This document shows, in pieces, positions 14,001 through 27,800 of a stretch of DNA of 64,000 nucleotides. Where the stretch lies: the NCBI GenBank assembly GCA_009761415.1, contig QUOL01000002.1, positions 496,001-560,000 of the forward strand, in the 5' to 3' direction. Within the stretch, counting starts at the first letter, position 1. Each line of letters starts with the position of its first letter. Source of the DNA: Sarcomyxa edulis. Lineage: Eukaryota; Basidiomycota; Agaricomycetes; Agaricales; Mycenaceae. The translations under genes were made by a program, and so were the position numbers. The notes beneath the pieces are model-generated. The model saw nothing but the letters and a program-made list of their open reading frames with translations, made no database searches and had not been told where the DNA came from.

Positions 14001-17000
14001 TAGAAGGCAAGAAATATTCTGAAGTCTACATGGACGACGAGGACGACGATGAATGGCTTGGAACCACCTCAGATGATACTGATGTCATTGTGCTTCACCG
14101 CTTCTTCGAGAAACACGCTGACAAAATCGGGAAGGAGCTCCTCAGTCTCTCCTCGAAACCTTCGGTGGATGGTGATAATTCCCCTGTAAGTGGAAAAAAT
14201 GCCTGGGACGGCCTATGCACTCTGCTCGTCGATCTAGGCTCCTCCTTAGAAGTTCCACGAATTTCGACAGCGACGAGTCAAGAGCATCGGGACTACAACG
14301 ATCTGTTGAACCGTTGCGCTCATCGTAACACAGATTCTGTCAGGCATATATTTGTCGAGACGAATGTACCCGAAGTGAGCACTTTGTCTTCGTCCCGCGA
14401 AGCTATCTGAGCGCCGAATTCTCTACAGGATCAACCCGCAATTTTCATTCTCCGTACAACCCAAATCGATGTTGAAGCGTTAGATATAGAGTTACTAATG
14501 TTCCACATTTTCAAGGTCTGTCGGTTGCGATGTCCTACCCCTTCGTGAAACTTACCTTCCTCTTAGACCTTGGGCCAGCCTTCTTATGAGGACCGTTTAT
14601 TCGAAATCATCCTAGATTGCACGTCTTTTGTGTCTCTAGCCGAAGCTCCTCTGCAATGGTTAAAATATTGCGCGGAGCTGATACCCTCTGATATTCATGC
14701 CCGACTTCTGAGTACTCACGTTCTGAACCCGAACATTCTATTTCAGCAATATATGCGACGGCTCTATAATGTCTCAGCGGGTATGTTCTGTCTTCTCCCT
14801 TTCCTTTTGTCGGTCCATCTTACAGCCAGCACTTAGGGTCTCCTTTCTGTGGGGAAATCAAAACATATTCATCAATATCTCAACTTCGGGAGCGTATTCC
14901 TGAAAGCGCTCTGGAATCTTTAGAATATCCTAGTGAGTAGTGTCATCTTTGACAGATAGGGTCATTCTGATGAGACATTTTCTAGTGTCCCTCGAAAGAG
15001 AACAGAGTCGGGATTTCGAAATCAATATGAGGGAACTGCACCAAACTCACTTACCAGTCGTATTTCGGATCTACACGACTCATATCCGCATAACATCTGT
15101 TAGTACATGTAAAGCGCTGCATCGTTTCCACTAATCGTGATGATTATTCATAGATCAAAGCGCAATCAATTTCACCGTCTTTTTCGAGCAAGTTTACGGA
15201 GATAGTACCGTTGGCGGACGTCAGCGACGCGTACAGCGTTTCGACCGGGAAAGACCCTAATGAATTTATCATCCGAAGAAGTCGTCAAGGTGCTACCATG
15301 TACTTTTCGTCCCCCTCTCGGGACGACATTGTCAAAGTAGGTCTTCGTGATGTTTTTCCTGAAATCCTTCTGATCCACCATTCATTTAGCATATACGCAC
15401 CACTAAAAGTCAACTGAAAGACATGCAGACTCCTCTGACCGAACGATTCTCTCGATTCTCCAACGTGCCGGCCACCCTACTTCATGTAGGAATGCTGAAT
15501 GTCGACCATGAAGATGAAGAACTGCGCGGTGCGGCATACGGTCTTCTGGGAGCTGTTTGCTCTTACATCAAATACGACAAGAGTCCCATCGTTGCATCTA
15601 CAGGTAACACACTCTCGCCATTGTAGGACTAGTCTTTTAATCACCTCGATATCACAGCCGGGTTTATTCCAGGGGATCCTGGCGCCTTCGTCGTTCAACT
15701 CAGTGAGCACCTCGCCGATTTTGCCCCAGCTTTGACACTGGACTTCGTCTCTGAGGTATCCGCTGGGATGCCTCAGATGGATAAGTCTGCTATTGCTCAA
15801 CGGATCAATTGCTTGTACTACATGAGTCCTTGGATGAAAAATCTTGCTCGTTTTCCCAACCCGACGAGTCCTCTTTTCGAACGGTCCGGGACCCGACTTC
15901 GTGACTGTATACGTGTGCTGACTGATCTGACTGTTGCGGAGCCTGAGGTTCGTTTCAATCTCTATTTTTGCGCGCATAAGATTGACAACTTTCACCAGCT
16001 GGCTTCGATCATCCAAAGATATATCTGGGGTGAAATTGCAAAACTCGACAGCACAGCTGTCAATATCGCCTTGGACGAATTGGTCCGTGCAGCTACGGAT
16101 GGAGGTATTGGATCCCGACGATGCGAAGTTATTGCACGTGTTGTTGCAGCACTGTCTTCTATCAACGTTCGAGGCAAGCTATTTGCTAAACTACGGAAGG
16201 TGTGCAAGCCCTTGATTCTACCTCCCCTCCATTCCGCTTGACTCTTTCCTCTTCGTAGGCTTTGGGAAAATCTATGCCAAAATCCTCAAGAACAGCCGCG
16301 GACAATGCCAACTGGAACGAGATATCGGCTCTTATCCGTCTCATTCACGTTGCAGGGAATCAGTCTAAACAGCCAACGCATAACCAGCTTTATGTGCCAG
16401 AACTAGTCCACCTAGTTTCTCTGCTTTCTGGGACTGGAATCACCCTCGTTCGGAAATCCGTGTACGGTATTGTCATGAATCTCCTACAGTCTATGTACCT
16501 CGCCCGTGCTGAAGATGGTGATGCCGAACTCTTGGAGGTCATTGCCGAGTGCACGCAGCCAGAGACTCTGCTTCTGTTTGGCCTCACGAGACCAACCACT
16601 ACTAGCGAGTACAGTAACATCGACCCAGTCAATGACAAAGTACTACTGGAGACGCAGGAAGCTCTAGCTAAACTTCTTGTCCGGATTTTGGAGGTCACGG
16701 CAGGTACCAAAGGTGCGTTTTGAGAAAGAAAGCTTCACGCATGCATGGTGCCCATTGTGTTTTCCTATAGGTCTACTCAACGTGTGGCGCGCTCGCTGGA
16801 TGAGTCTAGTAACGGCGACCGCGTTCCAGCTATCGCCTGCAATACAGACGCGTGCTTTTGTTGCTCTTGGGACGCTTGCAACTACTGAGGTCGAGGATGA
16901 CTTCTTGTATCAGATGTTGGTCGCATTCAAGACAGGTCTTGCGCATTCCACTGAGACAGAGACCACCTCTGTAGTCAGCATGCTTCGTTGTATCGCCAAG

Positions 17001-18101
17001 GTGGTCCCGGCCCTACCTAACCCTTCAAGATATCTTTTATCCCTCTTCTGGCTCGCCGTCGCCTTGCTACAATCCAGCCAAGTAGCATTTTATGAAGAAG
17101 CAGCACATTTGCTGACTGCTACTTTGGAATGCATGGACTCTCGCGGGCTCTTCAAACAGAATTCCGTCTCGCTCGTACTTCTGGATGGCCGTGCACACTT
17201 GGAAGAAGTCGCTGGACAGTTGGATCAGATGTTGGGATTATCGTTCGATTCGAGTTTCTCATTTACGCTCGCATCGATCCTTTTCAAAGGTGTGCGCCAC
17301 TCTGGATTGAAGGAATCCGCAGACATTGCATTACGAACGTTGCTGCGTGTCACCGTCAAATCATTCGATGCGGAGACCGAGTCTGTCAATGGATTCCGGG
17401 ACACCATCTCGCCTGAAGCCCTAGGATACTTTATCGCTCTTCTCCCACTCTCCACGACGTCATGTGCCTATCGCCGTCTCTTGCAGGACTGCAACATCGA
17501 CGAATCTTGGTTCCCAGAACGATCCGGCACGATGAGCGACGACACGAGTGTCCCTCGCGTATCCCTTGGATTGATTGGACTGCATGATCCCACCAACGCA
17601 CTCCTTGTTGCATCTTTCTTAGCAGCAATTCTAGTAAGTGCACAAGGAGATGACGCAGAGACGACTATTCTCTACAACCTCTTGTCCGACGTCGCAACTT
17701 TGTTCCCAGATACTGTTGCAATGACGTATGTCTACTTTCCTTTGACCTTATCGATGCATTACTGACGATCCTGCCTTTCAAGGTATGATGTTCTGCAAGA
17801 TAGGATCAAAGACACATTCGCCAACTCCTCGAACCCATCTATCATCAAGGCGGTATCGAACATCTTCCAAGTCTCATGGCAAGAGACTCATCGGTTTGGC
17901 CCAATGCGGGGTTCTTCGTCTACGCTCAGCACGGTTGATGAAAGCATCCATGGGCCGGGCAAAATCCATCTCAGTGCTCTCGAAGAAGCTGGGATGCACG
18001 GTTTAGCCAACAACTTCCAGTTCTTGCCACCTAATCGCGGGCATGGTACGACGATGTTGCACTGGATCCCGGAGATCCTGGATATCGTGCTTCAAACATA
18101 G
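8058..18101 (+). CDS. IRA1: Neurofibromin/IRA-type Ras GTPase-activating protein
   Basis: A 34-exon model with consistent phase throughout encodes about 2720 aa, the usual size for NF1/IRA proteins. The RasGAP domain lies around residues 1300-1600. It has the arginine-finger context ALFRGNSTCTRFLSAFA (exon from 13230), MVLAMAICEICP before it, and the signature FLRFISPAVVAPE across the 13693-13742 intron. The region after it (14429-15336) is where NF1 has its Sec14-PH module. HEAT-like helices fill the remainder up to the stop at 18101. The product accelerates GTP hydrolysis on Ras and so damps Ras/cAMP signalling. Exon 17 (12970-12987) is only 18 nt. Two introns (11455-11511 and 15948-15998) are in-frame multiples of three, so retention would not shift the frame. 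The ATG at 8058 is the first good in-frame Met; in-frame codons continue upstream to about 8010 without another ATG. Confidence 0.93.
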
Positions 18102-18459
18102 TATCCCCTGCCATATCGGACACTGTTTTCGCGGTTGTTTCTCATCTCTCATGGGTACTTGAGCTCATTCACATGTATTTACAGTATCGAATTATCCTGC
18201 AAATCTCTCTTCGTCGTCTACATACTTAGCATACCCCTCTGTCTTGCTTCTTCGTTCCATCTAATTGTAATTGTATCAGGGATATCTCTGTTGATGTGCC
18301 GCTCACTTGATATATCGATAGCCACCGACGCGGTGAAATGCAAATTCACGCGACTTAGCCGTCCTAGTGCTATTTGCTATATGAGCCCATTCACATTTCA
18401 CCTTGCTATCTTCCATTTCTTCAACTTGAACATACCACGTCTTTTCTCTTCTGAGTCTC
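18102..18459 (+). other. Short intergenic region between the RasGAP and the coiled-coil gene
   Basis: 358 bases, T-rich on the plus strand, presumably the 3' UTR of the RasGAP gene and promoter/5' UTR of the next gene. No separate element is seen. Confidence 0.5.
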
Positions 18460-21400
18460 ATGGAGGTCAACGTATCTCGACCCGCTACTCCTGAATCCCC
18501 TCGGACAAGCAGCTTATATCACGCAACTTCTACCATCGACGACCTAACTCTTGCTTTGGCTAATTTCTCCAGAGTACCTTCTCCAGAACCCCCGTCTTCG
18601 GTCACTTGTTGCTGTGGGAAGGAGGATTGCGAGAATCTCAAAGGATGGCTGGCTCTGAAGACGAGGCTTGAGAGTCGACTGATCTTGAGTGCTGGTCAGT
18701 CTTGTTCTCCTGAAAGCGGTTTACTCTAAATTAACGCTATGTGGGAAGAGGTTGGTCAAGCTCTATTGCAAAGACACGAAGCGTATGTGCGACGGCATGA
18801 GGTATGTCCTGTGGAGTTCGTGAGGATGCCTGGCATTCTCAATATCTGCGGAATAGGGACGGCACTCCACGCACATCCCACTTCCTCCAGATACCACACA
18901 CGACCACGATGATACCGAGATAACTGCACTGCTGAAGGAGAAGGCCGTCTTGGAGAAGGTGAGCTTTCATTCCGGTTGTTCACGACGCGTTTATCGATGA
19001 CCCCCTGTTTCACTACCTAGCGTCTTACACAGGCACTAGTCAACAACGAGGTCACAGAAGTATCGAGCAAAACTATCCATCAGGAACTACTTGAAGCACG
19101 CACTACCATCACACGACTCACAGCACACCATGCGCGCTCAGTTGGCCTAGAGACGCGCCTAGCTTCGGTGATGCGAGAGAAGGACGATCTACAACAGGAG
19201 CGTGATAGTGAAGCTCAACGAGCTAAGATAGCGCAAGCTCGGATAGTCGCGTTTCAAGAAAGGACAGGCGAGTTCTAAATGATTTTTCCTCTCAAATAGT
19301 GCTAGAGGTTCCTTCATTTTTTAGCCAAACTACAAACTGAGGTTCGACGACTCCAACAAGACCTAGAGCGAAGGAGGCTGCATCGGCTTGAGTCTTCCGA
19401 GTCACTTCTGCAAGATGCTCGTGCTCGCCTAGAATTAATACAGCATTCAGTGAGCACACTCGAACTATACAGGACACAATTGCTGATAGCAAACATTGAA
19501 TAGCAACTAGCAACCTCAGAAAACCCGGAAATAACAAAAGTCATCGAGTCGCTGGTTCAAGACAATGAAGCCTTCAAACGGGATAATGCAGAGCTGCAGA
19601 GTCTTCTGATGGAATCGCGCGAAGAATTACATGACCTGCAAGAGGAGATCGAAGAAAAACGCGTATTGCCTCCTTCTCGCGGGGACGGTAAGCCTCAGCC
19701 TACAAATTCGGACTCAATATCTGACACGGTATCATCCAAAGTCAGCACGCCGAATTCTCGTTCAAGAAAGGTATCTTACGCGGACAGTGTACCCTCCGGT
19801 GCTAGGGATCATTTGGTAATTTGCTCCCTGCCAATCACCCAACTTGTTTAATTCGCATCTGTAGGTCCCTCTTTCCTCACGACGTACTTCGAGTCTAGAT
19901 CGTAGGCCACGCCGTACTATCGTGAGCTGATTACACTCATCTCCTTCTCGACACTACTCACAACTCTCGGCGTCCCAGGAACCATTGACGCCAGACACGA
20001 CCGGCCGCGCTGTTTCACCCACTGACTCTTCAGCCTCGGAATCCAAAGAGGCCAACTTCAGTCAACCGCAACCACGCTATCCAACGTCTCATATCAGCTT
20101 CGAAAATGATGAAAATAGCGCTCACGACGATTCATCTACATCTGCAGAAAAGCCAACATCTCATAAATCACTATCACTGGTTACTCGATCTCGTGGAGTT
20201 CAGACAGATGGGTGGCTCAGTCACTTGTCTGCGTCGCCTTTCCCAGCCCATATATCCTCCCCATCCCCTTATGATCACCAATCGGAAACCTCCTCGTACT
20301 CTGAATCGCAATCCTCCCAGATGACCATCCTCGTAGAACGAGTCGTCGCGTTACTGAATCGAATGGTCCAAGCGGACGCTCTGACGTTAACAAATCGATT
20401 GAAACGTCAACACCTGAAAGGCGCAGACGTCGCTCACCTCTCGCGAAGTACCATCAACAATATATCATCTGAAGCTGCGGGACTACGTACACATTTCAGA
20501 GCCCTGCTGGAGGACGAGAAAGTAGTAACGATTTGCACGCGCAAGGATCTACGAGGGCTATTCAAGCTATTCCGAGATCTTTTCTCTGAAATGGGAAGGA
20601 TGCAGATAACGCTGAACGACGTCATTTTGGATCCTTCGATTGCGGAAAAAGTCAGTGATATGGCTTTACACCCCACTAAAGCGGATTCAGAGACTCAGGG
20701 TCAGAGTGAACGGGAGACGGCGAACAGTAGTCCTGCAGGGCGTTGGATGGGCCCGATCTCAAAGCTGTTTGGGGCCCCTCATGGCGAGGGAAGTCCGATA
20801 AACCGTGGCACATCCCCTCTTCTCAGGTCGGGAAGAGGACGTGGAGTTTCACGACCCCCTCCTCGGGTCATTCCTAAACTGGGTCCTGCTTTGTCCGCCT
20901 CAACGACGACCGTCAAGGTCGAATTCTCAGGGATGGGAGTGGGTAGATCTGTCACGAGTACTCACTCTGCCCATCCTTCGACTTCGACTTCAATCGGAGA
21001 GGATAACGTACAGCGGCCTTCACTCTCTCAGAACCAATCCTCCAATGTCATGGGTATCTTCGCGGGTGCTCCTCGAAGCACTACTCCCGATCCGTGGGTT
21101 GTGATTCCAAAAGGCCCGCGTAGAAGCCCCTTTACCATGCTGCACTCAGAGCTCGGCAATTCTGCCACACTACGACGGTCGTATGCAAATCGGTTGTCCC
21201 GCCATGTAGATGCAGTCATAGACTCTACGTCGCATGGAGATGAAGAGCCTGACTATTTGGGTCCTCTCCTACAACGCAGTCTTCGACGCAGAGGATTGTC
21301 GGACTCGTCGATCCATTCGACGTTTATGAGTCATACTGACGAATCGCGGAGTCCGATGGACAGCTCTACGACTACCGGTATATCCTCTCGAGATATTTTA

Positions 21401-21745
21401 CCAGATAGAAGCTCTGTATTCCAGGCACTTAGCCGAACAGTTCAGAGTTTTAGACTCGCAGGGTCCGTGCACGGTTCTGGGTCTGATTTGGGAACGTCTC
21501 CCCCGGTTACCTCGAATATTCCCAGCAGCACCTCTCCGCACTTCGATACCCATACAGAAGCCCTACCACGAACATCGTCACCGGCCCCAATCATCTCTTC
21601 AGTGCTTCCCAACTTAGCATCTTGGGCTTCTTCCGGATCCGCTTTGGATTCATTGACCGGAGAAGACTCATGGTTTGTCGGCAGTGCGAGGGATGAACCC
21701 TCACGATATAGACCACGAGGGTCAGACGGTAGACAACATTTCTGA
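18460..21745 (+). CDS. Coiled-coil and low-complexity protein, function unknown
   Basis: Predicted exons: 18460-18694, 18749-18801, 18857-18958, 19033-19267, 19325-19449, 19504-19815, 19865-19921, 19979-21745 (961 aa). The N-terminus has a Cys cluster (TCCCGKEDCENLKGW). A central region of heptad-like charged repeats (RLASVMREKDDLQQERDSE, then EVRRLQQDLERRRLH) predicts a coiled coil. A conserved-looking helical block, RMVQADALTLTNRLKRQHL through GLFKLFRDLFSEMGRMQ (around 20350-20640), precedes a long Ser/Pro/Thr-rich tail. The fourth intron uses a GC donor (19268, GCGAGT) with a TTTTAG acceptor, required to keep phase. I do not recognise the family; the layout suggests a scaffold or cytoskeletal adaptor. 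Confidence 0.75.
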
Positions 21746-22160
21746 GAGATCCTGGTTGTGGGAATTCTCCGGATTGCTGTTTCTCATGGCATCCGTGTTG
21801 ACTTTCCCAATGGCCTGACTACCATTCAGTGCTGACCTTGCCAGTCAACGAACCTCATGTTCGTGAGATTTGGGTGAAATATATTTTCAATGGATGTGTG
21901 TGGAGGTAGCACGAGGTCATACAGCTTGGGGGTCATTCTTTTCCGAAGCGTAATAGTCTGAATTGCCGTAGTTTTCTCTTTTATCATCATATTCTGTATT
22001 TGTAGCTCATCATCTCGTCCTTCGTCATCAGGCATGCGAACCATAAACCACCAAGTCCCAAATTGAATTTTGCCGTGGTTGCGTTAGGCTCCTACCCCAC
22101 AAGTCGTATCCCTTCTTGTTCTTAAGAACCAATGTACTTCCCTTCCATCGAGTTCCTGGA
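21746..22160. other. Intergenic region
   Basis: Between the coiled-coil gene and the RGS gene. Contains T-rich 3'-UTR-like and promoter-like sequence only. Confidence 0.45.
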
Positions 22161-24005
22161 ATGCCCACCTTATACACGCCCACGAAGACTGGTTACTGGC
22201 TTGTTTCTTGCTCTCATTCTTGATCTATACCCAGTGGATACTGCTGCCACCTGCACAAAAATGGCCTCGAGTACGAGAAGCACGTCGAGTCGCTGGTGGT
22301 CTTTCAGTGTGTGCCTACCAAGACTCCTATCTAGGTTCAATCTTGGACCTCTTTCAAGCATCTCGCTCGGTTTAGTGAACGATATAAACTCTACGTTTTC
22401 TTCTTCTGATTTTGACGTTGCAGAAAATGTATTAGCTGGTGACACTTGCGATCCTATCAGGTCTCCAACTCGCTGGACCTTTGCTGCTTAGAACTAATTG
22501 CCGTTCGTGTGCAGTCTGGCCGATTTTGAAGCATATTTGGCATACAAAGTGGGCAATTATTTTGCAACCATACTTGTGATAGTATTTACTTATCTGCTGT
22601 CTGTCCAGGAGCGTTCTATTGAGAACCTTCAGTTTGTTATATGGTTCCGGGTGTGTATTAGCGTCTCTTCAAGACTTTACTCACCAGCTTACAATTATTG
22701 TCAGGATTATCGCAAGCGTTTCTTACGAGCTCCTGAAGCAATACAAATCTCGCGGGATTCTGGCCAACGCAGTAACTACGATTCTGGGCGCGATGCACAG
22801 GTAGAAGTGAATCCTGACGAGTCCCTCGTCTCTATACCTTCTTTCTGTTCCTCAACGGCACCTACAAAGGACACTACACGAAGTCCTTCTTGCAGAGTTT
22901 CCGTTGACATTCCACGATCAGAAACTGCACTCATGCCTCCTGAGCGTCCGTTTTCGAAGCCTAAAACTGGGACTCCTTTGAGAGGTATAGCGGACAAAGA
23001 CCAACCTTTTCGGATGGAATGCATGCACGTCATAGCCACATTTCTCCGGCCTGGTTCAGTGAAAGAACTGAATCTCGATCAATCCGTCCGGGATGCTCTC
23101 ATACGAAACCTAGCTATCAGCAATCATCCTGATGTCGTGAGTTGTTTGCTTCTGGAACCTAGTGAGAAACGAGACTGTAATGTGACTGATACGTTGTATA
23201 CAGTTTATACCAGTATACAACGAGGTATATCGTTTGTTGGAAACGATAAGTCTCATTAGGTTCCTCCGCCTCGCTACTACAAATATCAACCTTCCAAGGC
23301 AACTTCTTTGGTGCGTGGCTGATATATGTAGCCCTTTTCTCTGATCTCCAATAGTCATTGAAGGTATGCTATCGGTACCACCGACTTGATCATTGGACTT
23401 GTAATCGCGATATCATTCATCATGATGAAATCGACTCCTCCCCAGTATAATCGCGCTTGGCGTTTGATTTCCATTCCATTTTTAGGAATAGCATCGGTGC
23501 TGTTGTTAGCAGGTTGGAAAGGGTCAGTACTTCTTTGAGACACATCCGATCGTCATGCCTGAATTGACTATTACACGACTTTAGATTCTGCAACAACATA
23601 CGCGCCCGCGGCAACACCCAAGTGCGAGTTTGGGAGATGCAACGGTTTGATGAAGAGTCGAAGGTCTTCTTCACGCGTGTTCTCTCTCGTTCCCCCGAAA
23701 GCCCTCACGTGACGGACATCAATTCTGTCATATCATCGACACACGCAGACCTCTGTGGGATAGTTAAATGTATTTCTCCTTCCGCATATCCAGACCAAGA
23801 AAACGATGATTCTCACTCCAGTAACAAACCGACACTCAATACTAGACCATCAAGTCTGCGAGCGACCGGCTTCGTTCGTCCAGGAATTTTCGGTCCAGAG
23901 AGGGTCGTCCTAGATCCAAGAGTAAAGGAGGCTCATCGACAGGTTTTGAAGGACATATCCCGTCTAGGAGTTTGGGCTGTTCTGGTATTGCTTGTCTTTG
24001 CGTAA
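22161..24005 (+). CDS. RGS-domain membrane protein, Rax1-like
   Basis: Nine-exon model: 22161-22191, 22235-22369, 22424-22460, 22515-22548, 22609-22650, 22705-23136, 23204-23310, 23364-23522, 23585-24005 (465 aa, all phases agree). Joined exons 2-6 give an RGS-type start (ISLENVLAGDTCDP, then LADFEAYLAYKERSIENL and FVIWFRDYRKRF), followed by a loop and FIPVYNEVYRLLE. Hydrophobic segments follow: LIIGLVIAISFIMM, FLGIASVLLLAG and a C-terminal VWAVLVLLVFA. An RGS domain plus about three membrane helices is the layout of fungal Rax1, which marks cell poles. Classical RGS domains stimulate G-alpha GTPase, but divergent Rax1-type domains may not. The first exon (ATG at 22161) is tentative; ATG 22261 is an alternative. 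Confidence 0.7.
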
Positions 24006-24695
24006 AGAACTAGACCGTTTGCTTAGGCTACCTCTCTTCTGCAATTATAGGTGGTCTCTATCGTAATCTTCTCGATTCCCGGCGATTGATCTTCTAATAA
24101 GACGGTCCCCGCCAAGAGAATTCGGACGCTCTTCATCGCTTTGGGGTACACACACACACACACATGAACCATCATCCCTGTCAATTTGAACTCACAATGA
24201 TAGCCCATTTCCATTATCGTCCTTCTATGGGCTCATTGGGACATAATCAACCTGTTGGTGAAGAAGAGCGAGGGTCTGGGAATACGTCTTCTGAGACATT
24301 TGATTGATCAGTAGTAAATGAAACATGAATTTGTAACCAGTATGCGGAACGTTACAAAAGATTATAGGCAACCAAAGTCACCCCAGCCATCCCGCGCTAG
24401 ATCTGGATTTCGCGGAGTTTCGTCTCTTTCTCTCTTTTGAGATACCTTTATTCTTCCATCTAGGGTGCAACTACTGACCGTGACTCAGCGCGACGCGTCA
24501 AAAGCACGTGATCTCAACGCGAGGCAAGTCGGCACCGCCACTTTTTGAAATTTGCTCCGGCCAACAGGCGGTGGTCGAGTATAGAGACTCGAGTTGGCAG
24601 AGACAATAGTCCCCAATAAATTGTCCCTCCAAGCTCGCTGATCTTCCACAAGTACTAGTGAATACCGACCATTAATGGCTCCACCAAGGGCACCT
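24006..24695. other. Intergenic region with a short (CA)n run
   Basis: Separates the host gene block from the transposon block. Contains a short (CA)n microsatellite near 24149-24166. An ORF over part of it on the minus strand has no domain-like character. No gene is supported. Confidence 0.5.
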
Positions 24696-24703
24696 AGTGA
24701 TGT

Positions 24704-24850
24704 GCAAGCCCGGCCTCAGGCCATGGGCCAAGCCGGGCCGTGGTAATGTAGGCCGGGCCAAGCCGGGCCAAAGTCTTTGGCCTGAGGCGGCTTTGGCCCG
24801 GCCTGAATCTGGGGAAGCCCGAGCCAAGCCGTGAGGCCAGGGCCTTGAGA
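24704..24850. repeat. Left subterminal GGCC-rich repeats of the hAT element
   Basis: Multiple copies of GGCCGGGCC, AAGCCGGGCC and GGCCTGAGGC in both orientations within 150 bp. hAT transposases typically bind short repeated subterminal motifs, so these are candidate transposase binding sites. Their inverse counterparts lie at about 31155-31185. Confidence 0.5.
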
Positions 24851-27800
24851 GATTTTTTTATTGTCTCTAAGGGCCAATAACTCTGAAAAAATAGTCAAAA
24901 AGCCCGAGAAAAGTTCCCCGAAAGCGAAACTGAAACTGTACAGCTGACGGAAAAGTGTTACTCATGTGTGACTTCACGCGTTGGTGACATCCTCATTCAG
25001 CCCCAAGAATCAAGTTCTTCTCGAGCAATTCTCGAGCCCCATCGAGACTCAGATGTCCGACAAATCCCCGCCTCCAGTCCGCCGTGAGAGTACTCGCACC
25101 ATCCAACCCAGTACTAGGCTCAAGGATCCCAACAACATTGCCAAAATTCCCGGAACCCTCGCTGATCATTTTCGTGCATCAGAAGCTAAACGTCTTGCAC
25201 AAAAGGCGACCGAGGCAGGTAGCCTTCTACCACGAGCTAACACACAAAAAAAGGGCTTGTCTAATGGACCCCCAGTTGGTGAGTGGGCCGGCGTAGTTTT
25301 CCCTTCGATAGTCTTCAAGTTCAATTGTGCCTATTACTATGCAGACAACGATGTACCTAGGCTTCGAATCCCAAGCGACGCGAGTCATGCGACTGATAAA
25401 GCCCAAAGCTCGAAAAAACGAGGAGCCAGTAGTCTCGAGCCGGCTTCTGACCAAGAAGAGCCACTCGCTAAGAGAATCAACGGTACACCAACTGTTTTGT
25501 TTATCTCGTGTCTTGATGCCTGATGTACTTTCTTGAATTAGCACCTTTAGTGGACTTATCCAGTGCTGAGGAGCTTTCTGATGACGAAGATCTCGATCTC
25601 GAGGAACCTACAACAAGACCAGACGACGAATACAACCCTGGAGATGAAGAATTAGATTCGGATGCTGAACAGACCAGAAGAAAGAATCTACGAAAGGCAG
25701 TGTTAGGTACTATTCTCTCTGATCTCAAACATCCAGATACACGGCTCATGATATCTTTCTAGCAAAGTACTGCAGTAAAAGTGCGGACGCGGATGATATT
25801 ACCGCAGCGTCTGTCTCGTCTGATGAAGAATTAGTCGCCGGCGCCAGTTTACTTCCATCACGAGGTAAGCCGTAGCTCCTCTTGGAATCGAGTTGCACGA
25901 AACTGATGATTTGACTCTCAGCCAAGCCGATTACATCTGACGACAATTCTGAGGAATCGGAAGGAATATGTCCGAAGAAGGCAAGGACAAAAAGTATGTG
26001 CATTACCTTTGTCTTCCATATCGTACATGACTGAGGTTATCGTATTTAGGTAAAACCAAAAAAAGGTCTTCTGCGTCTTCCGATGACAGCTCGGAAGATG
26101 ATATACTGCCCAAAAAAGGTGTGTTCTCCGCTTAATCCTTATGTCTGTACTGATGCCCCGACTTCTGCCAGGAAAACCAACCTCACGCAAGCGTCACAAG
26201 GTCGCAAATGCTAGTCCTGACCCAGTAGACAGCGAGGGATTTCTTGCTGATATCAATGTCACGCCATTAACTGGATCACGCCCATCCCGCACCGAGAAAA
26301 CAACTGATATCATTGAATTCTTCTCTCCAACCTATTCGAAACTCAACATATCGAGTGTATCGAAGAACTTTAGAGATTGTAAATTGTGCCCGTGAGTTGT
26401 TCTCGAACGGTGGCTATACTTATTAAGACTGAACAAATTTCGATGATCAAGTGGTAGAAGTACATTCACATCGGAGGTGACCACTCTCCGTCGCCATCTG
26501 CAGTTCAGACATGCTGTACGTACTTTCTGGAGTAATTGCGGCCGGTTCCTGACCACAAGTTCTCTTGTAGAGAGTCTATCGAAAGTGGGCCAAGAAGGTC
26601 AACTTCGAATCGAAGCTTCCAGATGATGTCATGGCTCGGAAAGCTGAGACAGTAAAGGAGAATCAGACCGTACTAGATGCACATCTCCGTGAGCGTCCAG
26701 CTCCAGAGAAGGTGGTTTCGTATTCAGATTCGGCCTTCCGTGATGCTGCCATCGAATGGTTGATCGCAACTGACCAGGTATATAGGATTTGTAGCACTTG
26801 ATATCCATTCTCTGACATTTTCCCAGCCTCTACAAGCACTCGAACACCCCAAATTCCAAGAAATGATAAGTATTGCAGCTCGAGCAACCAACGGCGTACA
26901 TATTCCGGGTCGCAAGTCGACCCGTAGCGAGATAATGAAATTATTCAAAGATCAGCTTACGGCCCTCCAAGCGAGGCTCAACGTGAGTTTTCTACCCGTA
27001 TCTACTTCTCTATAGATGCTCAGATTATCTGTTCTAGAGTCCCGCTGTGAGTGGGGAGATCAACCTGACTTGCGATGCATGGCAAGCTGGGAATGTCGAC
27101 GGCTATTTTGCTGTCACCGGTCACTGGGTCGAGGAAACATCACCTTCTGTCTGGGAGGTTCAAGAAGCGCTCTTAGGGTATACTCACCTCAATAGCTCCC
27201 ATAACGGCACCCGTCTCGGGCAAGCACTGTTTAAAATTGTTCAGAGGGTGGGAATTGCACACAAGGTCCGTCGTCTTGCATGTCAACTGGATTCAAATAT
27301 CTTCTTACTATTGCTCATCTTATAGGTTGGATACATGACCTGCGATAATGCCAAAAACAACGGTACAATGCTCGTGGAGTTTGCCCGTCAAATCAAAAAG
27401 GCGACCGGAAATATCTGGGATCCAATTGAGCGTCGCATCAAGTAAGTTGCTTTGAATTGCCGGGTACTCATGCCAATCCTCGTACCGTTCTAGTTGCCTT
27501 GCACACATAATCAATCTAGGAACTCAGGTCCTCATCAAAACACACAGCAAATCTCCCCATTATGATCCTCATAACCCCAAAAGCCACATACCACAAAAGA
27601 CGACAGGAATGCGCGATGCAGTGGGATTAGTACGGTCGATCTGCGTCAAGGTTTGTGTCTCACGATTTTCTTCTGTTCTCGCCTTCTTATCTTCTCGCCT
27701 TCTAGGAGCGTTCTTCGGCCAAACGTAAAGAACTGTTCAAGCAGATTCAGCTTCGTCAAAAAGCTCCCATCATTACTCCTCTCCAGCTCATCCTCGACAT

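Noticed and set aside
24716..24898. 60-codon frame in the GGCC-rich region
   Set aside because: A by-product of the hAT subterminal repeats.
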